Shown: positions 1-11,324, counted from the stretch's first letter. The stretch is 64,000 bases of DNA from Antedon mediterranea (GCF_964355755.1 NC_092677.1:19564101-19628100); one strand, 5' to 3'. The notes: generated by a model not told the origin, from the sequence alone. Program-made: numbers and translations.

Positions 1-138
1 GTGTCACAACCAGTAACATGGAAAATGTCTAACTAATGTAGAAACACCAACATCTTATGTAGATCAAAAAGCACCCGCTAACGGTCAACAGCTAAAGTAG
101 AAAATTTCCTCACAGCTGTAGTTATGGTCTAAGTTGTA

Positions 139-284
139 GACTGTGTTTCGATTTAATATTAGTAAAAAGATAAATATTTTGGCACATATGGCGTTTCATA
201 TGGATTGTATTAAACTTGAGCTCATCACATGTTTTGACTAGTTTCAGTCGTATATGATTGACTAGTTTCAGTCGTATATGATTG
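139..284. repeat. Left half of a dispersed repeat split by the 289-1089 element
   Basis: This stretch resembles 14050-14235 (shared words such as CATATGGCGTTTCATA and GACTAGTTTCAG). Its continuation, 1094-1330, resembles 14236-14440 (shared TAAACATTTGATGGGATTT). Together they form one repeat copy interrupted by a transposon. A 24-bp segment (GACTAGTTTCAG...) is directly duplicated at about 237-284. The first 60 bases of the window also share TAATGTAGAAACACCAACA with 44740-44765, so another dispersed family abuts here. No coding potential was seen. Confidence 0.6.
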
Positions 285-306
285 ACTATGTTATGCGCGA
301 TTTGAA

Positions 307-430
307 CGATTTGCGCAATTTGAAATTGCGCCAAAAAAATCCTTGCGCAATTTGAATTGAAACATGTGTTTCAAATTGCGCAAGCAACGTATTAAATTGC
401 GCAAGTAATCTGCAAATTGCGCAAGGTTTT
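307..430. repeat. Left cluster of TTGCGCAA palindromes
   Basis: Several copies of TTGCGCAATTT and its complement AAATTGCGCAA lie about 25-35 bp apart, some degenerate. They are part of the element at 289-1089. Confidence 0.75.
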
Positions 431-832
431 TCAACAGATTGTGAAATCATGCACACCCATGTTTTTATAGTAATTTCTAAGAATGATTCAAAATTAAAGA
501 TAAATATCGCATTTCCTTATTTTAGTAGTGCAAATATTGTTATAAGTTAGCATACCGTCGAAGAACCGACGAAGGAAAACGAAGCGGTGGTGTTCCACCA
601 GGCGGGCGCGGCGCGGGCGGCCGGCTATACTACTCTAGCCTAGCTAGGGTCTGGACTACTGATACTGACTAGGTTACATGGCCTAGCTTAAACTAATATT
701 AAAAACTTAAAAAGTGAGTATTAAACATTATCTTCATTGAAATGGTCTTATTTATTTATAATAAAATACTAAATTTTAAACTCCTCTGCCTAGGCCTAGC
801 CTAGCCATGTATGGGAAAATTTACAGTTCGTT

Positions 833-1076
833 TTCAAATTGCGCAAAGGTGTCATATTGCGCAAGAACTATCTTGCGCAATTTACAAATTGTGCAGCGCA
901 ATTTAAAATTGCGCAAAGATTTTCTTGCGCAATTTGAAATTGCGCAAGTTGATTGCGCAATTTGAAATTGCGCAAAAAAATCATTGCGCAAATTTAAATT
1001 GCGCAAGAATTCTTTGCGCAATTTCAAATTGCGCAAGGATTTCTTTGCGCAATTTCAAATTGCGCAAATCGTTCAA
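833..1076. repeat. Tandem array of 23-bp palindromes
   Basis: About seven units of period about 30-33 bp each contain arms TTGCGCAATTT and AAATTGCGCAA around one central base, separated by short AT-rich linkers. Each unit could fold into an 11-bp hairpin. The right end merges into the terminal inverted repeat of the host element. The short open frames across it are by-products of the repeat. Confidence 0.85.
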
Positions 1077-1382
1077 ATCGCGCATAACAACTACTTGCTC
1101 AAAAAACCATTTTACTATCCATATTTTAGAATTTAAGAAGATTAGAGACACACACATTTACGTCTGCTGGGTACACAAATTCCAACTTGTTTCTTTGCGA
1201 AATTTGTTGATGATGAAATTTCTGAATACTAAAAATGATTTCTAGGCCTAGGTAAACATTTGATGGGATTTCTCTAAGAACAGTAAAACTAGTCTTGATT
1301 GAGGTAGCTATAGATAGGCCTAGCCCCATGTTGTCTTCCATTAATGCTGCCTAAAAAATGTTCAGCATTTATTAGTGCCACT

Positions 1383-2431
1383 CAGGGCCGTAGCCAGGAT
1401 CTGTCAAGGGGGTTCGCACACTTAAGTATTTGGTTCACCCCCACCCCCACCCCATACCTACCCCTACCCCCCCCCCCCCCACCCCCCCCCCCCCCCCCCC
1501 CCCGGAAAAGACACTCTCATGCAGCATGCTACCAATGAGCAAAACGATCGTACATGGACTCGTGGACTATTTAAACGATAACATTTGTTGCCGTATGTTA
1601 GATGCGCGTGCTCTGTGCGGAACCGCCGATTGTTTGATCATTTACTCGATATTTTGTTTTGCGTTCAAGTTCAATGCGAACGTACGTCTAGGAGAAGCCC
1701 CGAAAAAAGCACACTGGGTGAAGGCAAATGCAATTCTTATTATAGCTCTATCTATAATATTTATTTACAGCAATTTGTTGAGGAAATTAAATATGCCAAT
1801 GTAAATAGGTGATATTGATACATTGAGTACGTATCGGCTGGTGGTCTAGAAAAAAATAATCGGATGCCATAATGTGAACTACAGTACATGATACCATAGA
1901 TATTATAGTGTAAAATATTAATATTCATTATAATCCTCTATGATACATTATACTTCATAGCCACACATAAATACTGATGTATGTCGGAAGGCTATATACT
2001 TTATGCATGCTGCCTGACTGCCAGTGATCTAAACAATTGGTACGCAGTTGTCTGGCGGTGTCCTTTGTACGAATCGTTTGTACGAATCGTTCGTCCTCCA
2101 GCTCGCTGTGAGACGCGTCAATATCATGTTACATGCAGGGACCAAACATTTATTTTTCAAGTTAAAATCGGCAACTCTTTACAGACTATATCGCTCGAAG
2201 TACGCTCATACAGGGAAGAAGGTACTGTATGAGTTATTCCGAACGAGTTTACGAATTTTTTAATTTACGAACAACTTTTTGTACTGTGGGGGCACGTATT
2301 TGTACGATTTTCGGAGATGAGGGTGAGCTATTGGGCATGTCGGGGATGGGGGTTCGCAGTCGGTTAAGGGGGGTTCGCTGTAAAGGGGGGGTTCGCCCGA
2401 ACCATAAAAACCCCCCCTGGCTACGGGCCTG
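1383..2431. mobile_element. CAG...CTG-ended non-autonomous DNA element
   Basis: Ends are inverted: CAGGGCCGTAGCCAGGAT with GGGGGTTCG on the left, and CGAACC, a run of C, then CTGGCTACGGGCCTG on the right. CCACT flanks both sides (1378-1382 and 2432-2436), a 5-bp duplication; a 6-bp reading GCCACT is possible if the end is shifted by one. A C-rich tract occupies 1436-1503. The end style (CAG plus a GG-rich segment) resembles hAT-like families, although hAT elements normally duplicate 8 bp. No transposase frame was seen; the proline-rich frames arise from the C tract. Confidence 0.65.
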
Positions 2432-2594
2432 CCACTCATTCATAAGTGCAAAGTAGTGCTGCACATGATGAGTTATTAACCAATCAAATAGCAATTGTAC
2501 ACTCGTGTGTGTGTTGGCATATATAGGCACTAATAGGCACTTCACACATTGCATTCACTGGAGAATTATGCTAATGTTTATAAAGTCTACTTAC

Positions 2595-5500
2595 TTTAGT
2601 ATAACTCCACCATCTTTTGCCATATCACTCATTGTATCCGGAGTTGCTGACATAAAATTATTTAGATCATTTCCACTGCAATAATAATCACCAGCACCTG
2701 TAGTAAATACAGTACAATTATTATTAACAATACCTTAATCATAATTAATTAATCATCATTGTAGATAACAATATTTGGAGTGCTCAATATAGAAATAAAT
2801 TTCAGAAACTTAGGCCGTTCATTTTTCAGGAGGGTTTTTAGAGGGCATTTATTCAAATATTTATTTAAATATAGAGTAAATGGTAATAGGCGTACTTTCA
2901 CAATAACTTGCAATAACCATAAAATGTACGTTTTTAAATAATACTTTTTTTTACAAAAAAAATATGTATAATATTGTTTAACAGAATGAATAAATGTGGG
3001 TGACCCCCAAGAAAGAAGAAGAAAAAAAAGAATATGGTATTCAACAAATGCTTGCAGTAAACCAAAAAAAAAAAAAATAGCGGTTTTGTGGATAATATTA
3101 ATACCTATTTTTCTTTATTCAATATCTGTGTTGTTTACAACCCTAAAAACATCTTGTATGGTAAAATTCAGACAAGGGGGATGCAACTTACCTGTAATTG
3201 TAGCCAGAACAATAGTTGGATCTTTACCAGCAGTATCTAATGCTTTTACAAGTTCATTGTAGCTCTGTAATTAATAACATTTTACTAGATTTTACAATAC
3301 AGTACTGTACAGTATATATATTCATAAATAATAGACTTTCAATAGTTGTCATTTGATTGGATCACATGATGTTCACTAAATATTCTATTGTTCTTATGTC
3401 ATCAAGAGAGTGCAATGTCATATGAGAGTAGTGTTCATGTTCATTTTTGGTACACAATAAGCAACCACCTAGGCTGTTCTTGACTAATCATGTTTGATCT
3501 ACCTGTAGTGTGCACCATCTATAATTGTTCTACTCTGTGTCCAAAATTTGAGTGCTTCTTTTTCAAATGGTTTAGGACCTAGCCTCATTAAAAGTAGCTG
3601 GGTTATAAAACAAATAACTTCATTTAAATATGGTAAAAGATGTTCCATTAAATTTGTTCTATTAAAGTATAACCTTTCATCTTTCACCTCATGAAATTAT
3701 TTGTACCATTGCACTCATAACAATCATAAATTGTATACTAGCTAACTCATCATTTTAATAATTGATTTATTATTAAATATGTAAGACCCCTGCAATATTG
3801 TATACAATGTAAATATATATTGCTGAATAAATGTGAATATAGTAAATAATTACCAATTTAAAACTAGAGAGTGCTACCTGTATCTAAACTATATTATAAA
3901 TAATTGTTTAAAAAAAATGTTTATATCTTAAATGTGTGATTACATTACAACCTTGTGAATAGGTGTTTAGGATATGGGTATGCATCTAGTTTTTCCCAGA
4001 GAAATAATTATGAAAATGGGTATAGAAGCGTTCACACTACCAGATCCATAAAAATTTGATCCGGTCCATGGATTTAGAGCGATGGATATGAGAGTCATCT
4101 ATACAAAAAAACTATGAATTTTGCCAATCAGCATTGAGAGCTAGATTGAGTTTTGTAAACACACAATACAAAACCCCTACTATTTACTACCTTTATATTT
4201 TTTACCTGAACTGCAAATTAGATTGTCGTAGCTTACAAAGATAAGTATTACTTATTTCTATGTGGGTAATGATCATGTAATCAGTTATGTTAAAACCTAA
4301 TAGGCCAAGGTCTAGTTAACCACATTCTCTGTATCGGGCCATGTTCAACAAGGTTCTGATGGAAACTGTGACCTGTAAACAATAAAATATAATAGTTTTT
4401 TGTAGATTATGACTATCCCTAGATTGTGAATATCCTTAGATTGTGACTATCCCTAGATGATGGATTATGTGGAAAAGTTGGGCAAAATTTGGATAAAAAG
4501 TGTACTGTATTGAGACATAGATTGTGACCTTGACCTTTGACCCTCTAAGCTGCTCAAACACAGACAACTTACATACAGGGGTGAACACATAAATTACTCC
4601 TTGGCAGAGGTAATAATAAAATGTTGGGTTTCTTACATCAAATGTAAGTGCATTTTTCTTATTTGGTCGATTCAGCATGATTTTATAAACACCATTTTCT
4701 GATGTAACATTTAAAGTTTTAAACTGTTCTGTAGACTGTGCTTCAGCTGTTGTTGAGCCATCTACAGTGACTCCCTGTTCATCTAGAAGTTGTTGAACCA
4801 TATCTATGTATTTCTGTCTTGCACTTTTCTACAAAATAGGTGTATAAAATAGTAAATATTCAAATAAATTGAACATAAACTGAATTTTAATATTGTGTGT
4901 AAATACAGAACACTATAGGAATAAGTTAACTCATTTGAATACATACAATTTTGTATTTTGGAGGTTTGTGAATAGTCAAGTGGATTTCATATAAAACATA
5001 AGTTTTTGCTACAGTGTGACTATTCTATACACAAAAACCTGACGGTAATGGCAACTTTCTGTGCCATCCTATGAATTCTTTGAAAACTAGTGAAACCATA
5101 CCTGATCAAGAGATCCTAGGTTAGTCCAGGCTTGCCACTTAGCCTTACCAACAAAGTCAAATGCCCCTGGTTTTGAGGCTTTACAAGTTCCAACAGTGGC
5201 CTAGAGAGATAACATAACAGATATGTACTATATACAGTAAATATAGATTAGTTTTAATGGGTCATGTGTCAACTAGAAAAAGATTAGTGAAAATCCCAAA
5301 CTACCACACTGATCTGTATTCTGTTATAAAAGCCCAAGGTACTACAACATACTGTAACATTGGCATACAATGCTAATGATACAAATAATTGCCAAATTAA
5401 TTAATCACTCCAACATGTTGGATAAATAGAGGAAATTGTCTCATCGGCAGCATAATACCTGTATCGGTAATGTTATCAAGGCGACGTAAGAATGTCTTTC

Positions 5501-5868
5501 ATTTTATTCTGAGATGTCCATTATATAAGCACAAAAGAAAATGTTCATGTTAAATTAAATTTAAAATATATTTTAATTTTCTGTTATTAAACAACTATTA
5601 AGTTTAGTTAGTTAGCAAATTTTACTGTTGTACAAATAATAAATTATTATGTTTACATTTTGCGTATAGTCGATTATGAAACCGTCTTTAGTTTACACAA
5701 AGTATACTTACTTGTTTAAAAAGAGCATACATCTTCAATTTGGCCTCATTTCCTGGGTCTTCTTTTAAGAGGTTGACGCGTTCTTTAGCAGCATTGAAAT
5801 CGTCTTCATTTGCAAACATCTTAGATGTCGTTTTATGAAATTGTTGCCTTGGAACAATTTGCCGAAAT
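2595..5868 (-). CDS. ECI2: Enoyl-CoA delta isomerase 2 (ACBP-crotonase fusion), 5' exons only
   Basis: Five minus-strand exons join in phase: 5712-5868, 5102-5200, 4637-4828, 3192-3264 and 2595-2697, giving about 208 codons. Each junction read has GT and AG. Exons 1-2 carry an acyl-CoA-binding domain ([10 protein letters not shown] joined to [16 protein letters not shown], then [13 protein letters not shown]). Exon 3 has a linker and the start of the crotonase fold ([14 protein letters not shown]). Exons 4-5 give [20 protein letters not shown] and [13 protein letters not shown], the CoA-binding/oxyanion-hole region. In this family the enzyme shifts 3-cis/trans enoyl-CoA to 2-trans for beta-oxidation in peroxisomes and mitochondria. 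The last exon ends with an incomplete codon, and the catalytic-glutamate and C-terminal exons are not recognisable in 1-2594, so they probably lie before the window. The first listed exon opens at an acceptor (TTTTCAG), so a start-codon exon upstream was not found. Confidence 0.92.
4525..4543 (-). promoter_or_regulatory. DR1-type nuclear-receptor half-site cluster in an ECI2 intron
   Basis: On the minus strand this reads GGGTCAAAGGTCAAGGTCA: two AGGTCA-like half-sites with one-base spacing (DR1) plus a third abutting. DR1 is the known consensus for PPAR/RXR and HNF4, which regulate fatty-acid oxidation genes in vertebrates. The surrounding intron sequence looks repetitive, so the match may be a chance part of a dispersed repeat. 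Function is inference only. Confidence 0.3.
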
Positions 5869-6045
5869 CTGAAAACGTACACAAATTTAATTCTTTTCCT
5901 ATAAATACAGTACCTTAATTCTAAGTTTAATTGTGATCTCGTTTAGTTATTTTACTGTTCATAATCTTTGTTGTAAACTCTTTCTTCCTGTTAAATTTGC
6001 TTGTTAATGTTTTCAGTATTTTGAACTAAATTATTTATTAACAGT
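5869..6045. other. Upstream flank of ECI2 exon
   Basis: AT-rich sequence between the first recognised ECI2 exon and a transposon. I could not identify a first exon or promoter motif. Confidence 0.4.
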
Positions 6046-6737
6046 GGGTCATTCCATCTCAGTTCACCCAAAAAAAATGGAATTTTAAACCCTACCTCTT
6101 CCAATTTTGATGAAATTTGGTATATGGGTGATTCATAGCAATTAAAGCCAAAATTTCAAATTTTAACTTTATCGGACCAACGGTTTTCGAGATATCGCAA
6201 TTTCAATTTTCGGTTTTTACGCAAAAAAGCGCGCGGCCGCCACGTTTCAAAGAGCTGTATCTCGGGAACTATAGGTTCGATTTTAAAAACAAAGGTATTT
6301 TTGTAAAGGGGAGACCATAAGGAACCTAAATATACTAATTGTGTGTGTTTTATGTTAATTTTAAGTTGAATAAAACTTTGACATATATTTTGACCTTGAA
6401 ATTGACCCCGTGGAACACGCCCGATTTGTTGGTGACTATCACAAAAAATGTAGCCCTACGTGTCAACTACAACATATAAAAAAATTGGAGGGGTTTTTTT
6501 TCTTTGTTTCCATGAAATTACAATTTGAAGTTGACATACCTCTTCCTTTATAGTGTATTTTTGGTGTTGTTATACTTATACACAGTGTGAACACTAACTG
6601 TTAAGGTGTCTTATTGTTACGCTTTCTCATCAGGCCCACTTAAACAGTAGATATATTTTGATATGAGAAATACTGGGTAACTCGCATACTTTTCAAATCA
6701 ATTTTGACACATAGTTTAGTGTCCTTACTATGTTATT

Positions 6738-8010
6738 ATGCACATTAACATATGCATAATAAGTGATTGCAGAGAACATACAACAGTTACTGTATATGCC
6801 TTTTTAAAGGTTGTCATCCCCTATATAAAAACAAAACTACCAACCATGAAAAAAGTTCATTATTTCACAGATGGATGTGGCGGCCAATACAAAAACAAAT
6901 ATAACTTTATTAACCTTTGCCACCACCAGGAAGATTTTGGTTTAGACGCCGAGTGGAATTTTTTCGCTACATCACATGGCAAGAGTGCGTGTGATGGCAT
7001 AGGTGGAACAGTTAAGAGGCTTGTCACTAAGAGAAGCTTACAGCGTTTGACTGAATGTCATATTATCACATCTCTCAGTATGTTCGACTACTGTGTAATT
7101 TTTTATTTTTATTATATGTCTTTAGGCAATGTGGCCAAGGATTATCAATAGTGAATTAATCACTGTCCTATCAGATAGGTGGTAATCCCCCTGATACAGG
7201 GGCTATTGTGTGAACCAGTTCACCGGGGTAACCCCCTACTCTTTTTCGAATAATGAACTGGGTTCTTTAAAGTACACACATGTTATAACTGGACTGGACC
7301 TACGGTTTATAGTCCTTATCCGAGAAGACTTGTTCCACCACCAGAACGGAGCGAGTCGGCCTCGAACCCTTGCCGATGTTGTTGTTGGCTCTTTTAGGTA
7401 CGGTAAACGGCGCCCCTGCCTTAACCGCTCGGCCATATGACTCGCTCATATGGACATTCCAGGCATCAACTTTTTTCATGTGGGAATAGATGAGGTATCT
7501 ACTGTGGAAAAAGAAATAAAGCCGAGATTCAACCTCGCCCAGACCATCAAGGGTACATTAGAATATCATCGCTTTGTTCCCGTTTCTCTGGCACAGATGC
7601 AGGTCTACAAACTTAGTACCCAGATAAACCCTCCGGATGTGGTAGTGATTCAAGAATCTTTCAGTGATGAAAATGAAATTGTTGCTGATACACAACCCAC
7701 CATTATTAGACTTCAGAATTTTGTGTGCTGTAGTTATGATGGTGTCCCATGGATTGGTTTGGTGGTGGATGTCTCACTCTCAGAAGAGTTTGGGGATTTT
7801 CAAATTAAATTTATGCATCCTCATGGGTCAGCGAAAACCTTTTATTGGCCGTCCAAAGAAGACTGTTGTTGGATTCCTGAATCAAATGTACATTGTATTA
7901 TAGCCTCTCCGTTTATAAAATCCTCTTCGACTAGGAATTACAGTATTTCCCAAAATGATCGCCACAACATTTCTAAATACTGTTTGAATTGTCCAGATGA
8001 CAAGGAGTAA
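6738..8010 (+). pseudogene. Transposon-encoded conserved protein, split by a SINE
   Basis: Two frames, 6738-7110 and 7441-8010, belong to one protein. The first includes VHYFTDGCGGQYKNKYNF, EWNFFATSHGKSACDG and IGGTVKRL; the second continues with MDIPGINFFHVG, a KPRFNLAQTIKGTLEYHRF stretch and a C-terminal part with WIGLVVDVSLS. The Asp in FTDG and the His/Asp in SHGKSACDG are spaced as in an RNase-H-like nuclease fold, which is my inference. I recall similar uncharacterised proteins in many aquatic invertebrates and one labelled Cc8L18.2, usually unassigned. Its position between 500-bp inverted repeats suggests it is the transposase. The N-terminus is not clear, since the frame opens without a convincing start, and this copy is inactive because of the insertion at about 7111-7443. 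Confidence 0.6.
7111..7443 (-). mobile_element. tRNA-derived SINE inserted in the transposon gene
   Basis: Read on the minus strand, the head is tRNA-Ser/Leu-like: box A words TGGCCGAGCGGTTAAGGC and box B GGTTCGAGGCC, followed by a body with GGTTACCCCGGTGA, and a tail at GGCCACATTGCCTAAAGA ending in A/T-rich sequence. Copies occur at 62700-63026 (very similar) and 11737-12092 (diverged). It splits a protein-coding frame, so it arrived after the transposon. It should be transcribed by RNA polymerase III from the boxes if intact. Exact target duplications were not resolved. Confidence 0.85.
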
Positions 8011-8623
8011 AGGCCAGACATAGACAATTGTAACATTATAATAATATTTAGTTTGTAAATAAAATTAATTTTGGAATACATCAAATTGACATTGAAGTAA
8101 TGCATGGACAGACACCAAAAATACACTAAAAGGAAGAGGTATGTCAACTTCAAATTGTAATTTCATGGAAACAAAGAAAAAAAACCCCTCCAATTTTTTT
8201 ATATGTTGTAGTTGACACGTAGGGCTACATTTTTCATGATAGTCACCAACAAAACGGGCGTGTTCCACGGGGTCAATTTCAAGGTCAAAATATATGTCAA
8301 AGTTTTATTCAACTTAAAATTAACATAAAACACACACAATTAGTATATTTAGATTCCTTATGGTCTCCCCTTTACAAAAATACCTTTGCTTTTAAAATCG
8401 AACCTATAGTTCCCGAGATACAGCTCTTTGAAACGTGGCGGACGCGCCCTTTTTTGCGTAAAAACCGAAAAGTGAAATTGCGATATCTTAAAAACCGTTG
8501 GTCCGATAAAGTTAAAATTTGATATTTTGGCTTTAATTGCTATGAATCACCCATATACCAAATTTCATCAAAATTGGAAGAGGTAGGGTTTAACTCATTG
8601 GGTGATCTGAGATGGAATGACCC

Positions 8624-9400
8624 CAGTATGGCCTGTGGCAAAGCGAATTTTGGTAAATACCACCCTAGACGGTCGGAAATGGTACTCTCGCACATAAAAT
8701 TTATGATAATTGGCACCGCTAGTTGATCTGGAAATAACATGTCTCATGTACTGCAATCAGCAAAATGATCATACCTTTTCTGCCGTTTAATTAAACACAG
8801 GTGACAACATTTTGTTAGTATGTTAGATGCTTGTGTTCGGTGTGGGAACTGCCAATTTGTTTATTTTTCTTCACACAGAGTCAAAGGTGTTTGTTTTGAT
8901 TTGTTCGGTTTATTAGGCTTTTTTTTTTATTAGTACTGTAGTAGTTTTTTAGTCAGTTATGTATATTATTGGGTTGAAAAATTATTGTTGCAGCAAATCA
9001 CATCATCACATATTTTTATTTCTAATGTTTTTTTTAAATAGTTTTTAGTAAAAATGATCAACAGCTAACAGCTACGTTATTTGCTGATGGGGATCCTTTT
9101 TTTTTTTAAACATGCACTTTTTAGTGTGTCAAATCATGGAAAATAAATATGATCGTTTTCTACGTTTGCCATTTGTACACCTGGGTGTACAATACAATGT
9201 ATGAAAGAAACGAGGCAATAGACAAGCTCTTTGTATTTATAGGTACTCTCGTTTGGTTTCAGTTTTTGTTGATAAATTTTCAGGCGATTATTGCTATAAA
9301 ATTTGGGTTTTCATAATTAACAACTATCTACTCTTGTTTGGTAGGTATTTGCAACATTCTGAGTCTCGTTTCTTTCCGTTTGGTTTTTAGTAGAAACCAA
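8624..9400. other. No gene seen
   Basis: AT-rich sequence with poly-T runs. I saw no coding frame with family resemblance and no clear repeat boundary. Confidence 0.4.
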
Positions 9401-9404
9401 TTAT

Positions 9405-9660
9405 GTTGGGCCCAAACGTCCACATGCGTTGGTACCCGATTGTCTTGGAATATAATCCCGATCGTCCATGGCCCCGATCGTCACCCTACTACTACTAGAC
9501 TAGGCGGTTATCAGACAATCGAGACCAGAAAATGATGTGGGCCCGATCGTCTTCAGCGTGGGGCCCGATCGTCTCATGTGTTAGGAATCATTTTGTTCCC
9601 GACCGTCTCGTTCGCTGGACCCGATCGTCTTAGCGCAGGGCCCGATAGTCTTGTGTTCGA
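9405..9660. repeat. Irregular array of GGGCCCGATCGTCT words
   Basis: At least six variants of CCCGATCGTCT (some as CCCGATCGTCC, CCCGACCGTCT or CCCGATAGTCT) occur at irregular 20-50 bp spacing with unrelated spacers. The same words recur at 17076-17212. The contained palindrome CGATCG is rare elsewhere in the window. The short frame crossing the array is not considered coding. Confidence 0.7.
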
Positions 9661-9671
9661 TATGGTAAAAT

Positions 9672-9790
9672 CAATCGCATTTTATTTTGGTTCCGATAAA
9701 AATCAACATCTGGTATTCGGTATGGAGCATCGCTGATAGGCTTTTGCGGTTGTAATTGGTTCCGTGGTCAATATTTGTTAGTATAAGGAA
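9672..9790. repeat. Dispersed repeat shared with 56146-56250
   Basis: Both places carry CGCATTTTATTTT followed by AAATCAACATCTGGTATT and a diverged continuation ending in a TTGGTTCC/TTGGTCGC word. The intervening bases differ, so this is an old pair. Confidence 0.6.
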
Positions 9791-10258
9791 TGAATGTTTA
9801 ATTAGGCCTAATGTATATAATGTTTGTTTTATGTTTGTGAATGTGTGCTCTTTGAAAATCATTGTAAAAATGCTGTTTCAGAAAAAAAAATCAGAAATTA
9901 ATAGCTAAAAAAGTTTAGAATTTAGTAATAGAGTATTTATTACCAATTCTATGCCTACAAATACAAGTGGAATACCAGAGTACATGTTTTTGCTTTTTAT
10001 TTTACTGCAATTATAATGGCAGAGAACCTACAGTAGTTGAAAATATAAATTCAAACTGTTTCCACTTTTGGCAGGCAACTGTTACTAATGCTTTGATGTT
10101 TTATTTTAAGGGGAATCCCCGGATTGTATCACGGTAAACAATATCATGTGTTGAAGAACAACAGGCGCACAATAAAGGAAGGTTTACTCGTCTCATCTCC
10201 TACCACCACATAACATTATATTAAAATGACATTTAAACAATGTTAACATTTAATTAGT
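9791..10258. other. No gene seen
   Basis: AT-rich sequence without a recognisable frame, RNA or repeat border. Confidence 0.4.
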
Positions 10259-10267
10259 ATAATTATA

Positions 10268-11324
10268 CGCCGTGGCTAAAGATACGGTACCGTATCCTAA
10301 CTTCCGTTTTTTTCTACGGTAAAATTACATTACGTCATAATCAGCCAATAGGGTGCTGTTACCGGTGTGACGTCATCGTATAAGGACTTTGGATTTTTTT
10401 TTCACATCGCGTCTGTAGAGCATGCCTATCGGCGGCGCCAGGCTGCATGGACGTGTGCGCTGATGATTCTGTGACTCAGCCTCGGGGCTAGACCTAGCAA
10501 TGTAATAACGGCTGGGCGACAACGTCGATGCTGTAGTAATAGAGCAAGATCATGTGGTTGGTGGAGGTTACATATTTAGCGTTTAAAACATGCACTTAAT
10601 CTCAAATATTATTTCATTATACAACATTATACACTACAGTAGAAATATGTTGATAATGATAGCCAAATTAGAAGTAAAGGAATTATAATTAAATGTTGGA
10701 AATTGTGTTGCGTCTAGTTCATTCGTCCATAGTTACTATATGAGGGTTTTATTTTTATTCCAATGGCCTATAGGCCTATATTTTTTAATAAACTTTGTTT
10801 ACAGATGGTGACCATAAATAAAAAGCAAATGCGGACAATAAAGGGGGCCCTCAAATACTATGATTTAGACAATAGGCCTAGCCCCGGGCCCAAGTCCGAG
10901 TCACAGAAATCAGCGCACACATGCAGCTGGCCCCAGCCTGGCAAACAAACTCATATACCGAGGCTATACAGGTAGGTTATAGCATGGTTATAGTACGTAG
11001 TTAGGCCTCTTTTGAAACGGTCAATTTCTGTATTCTACAATTAAAATCATATTTTGGCCTATCAATAATAACAGACGTAGGCCTAGGCTACATTTAGTTT
11101 TTGTCACACGACAGGGATAATAGCGATAAATGTAATGAATCATAAAGAAAATGTTAAGCCGCCGGTTGATCACTGTTTTCGCGATATGAAAAAAATCCCA
11201 AGTCCTTATACGATGACGTCACACACATACCAGCACCCCATTGACTGATTATGACGTAATGCAATATTACCGTACCTTTGGCAAACGGAAGTTAGGATAC
11301 AGTACCGTATCTTTAGCCACGGCG
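10268..11324. mobile_element. CGCCGTGG-ended DNA element with 9-bp TSD
   Basis: Ends are CGCCGTGGCTAAAGATACGG and, inverted, CCGTATCTTTAGCCACGGCG. Inverted similarity continues inward about 140 bp (TGACGTCATCGTATAAGGAC against GTCCTTATACGATGACGTCA). ATAATTATA flanks both ends (10259-10267 and 11325-11333). A 9-bp duplication and long inverted repeats fit Mutator-like elements. There is no transposase; the interior is anonymous. It shares the outer 8 bp and TSD length with 17452-18223. Confidence 0.85.

Larger units (their letters stand above)
289..1089. mobile_element. Hairpin-rich foldback DNA element with 4-bp TSD
   Basis: The element starts TGTTATGCGCGATTTGAACG and ends with the reverse complement, CGTTCAAATCGCGCATAACA. 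The terminal inverted repeats run on into TTGCGCAATTT hairpin words, about 40 bp in all. It is flanked by ACTA at 285-288 and 1090-1093, which I read as a 4-bp target-site duplication. The paralogous repeat near 14229 has a single ACTA and no insert, which supports the boundaries. The interior holds two clusters of TTGCGCAATTT palindromes around a GC-rich core at 540-640. No transposase was seen, so the element is non-autonomous and I do not assign a superfamily. Confidence 0.75.
6046..8623 (+). mobile_element. Long-TIR DNA transposon, GGGTCATTCC ends, 4-bp TSD
   Basis: The element begins GGGTCATTCCATCTCAGTTC and ends GATGGAATGACCC, flanked by CAGT at 6042-6045 and 8624-8627. Its terminal inverted repeats are about 500 bp long (6046-6557 against 8130-8623) and nearly identical through the CGCGGCCGCCACG / CGTGGCGGACGCG region. 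The middle carries a plus-strand gene (6738-8010) broken by a SINE. The element at 11355-13462 shares the same outer 12 bp and the same TSD length, so both belong to one superfamily. I do not recognise the superfamily from ends or TSD. Confidence 0.85.

Noticed and set aside
833-1076. CRISPR-like regular array
   Set aside because: The units are self-palindromes with short, similar linkers rather than direct repeats with unique spacers, the context is eukaryotic, and the array lies inside a transposon.
1344-1804. Proline-rich open frames across the C tract
   Set aside because: They arise from the homopolymer C run and adjacent transposon sequence, have no domain, and shift frame with tract length.
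3499-3687. 62-codon minus-strand frame inside an ECI2 intron
   Set aside because: The neighbouring ECI2 exons (4637-4828 and 3192-3264) join directly in phase and in homology, so no exon is needed here, and the peptide has no motif that I recognise.
7370-7440. tRNA-Ser/Leu gene on the minus strand
   Set aside because: The box A and box B words belong to a SINE head that recurs at 11737-12092 and 62700-63026 with the same non-tRNA body. A complete cloverleaf with acceptor stem was not evident.
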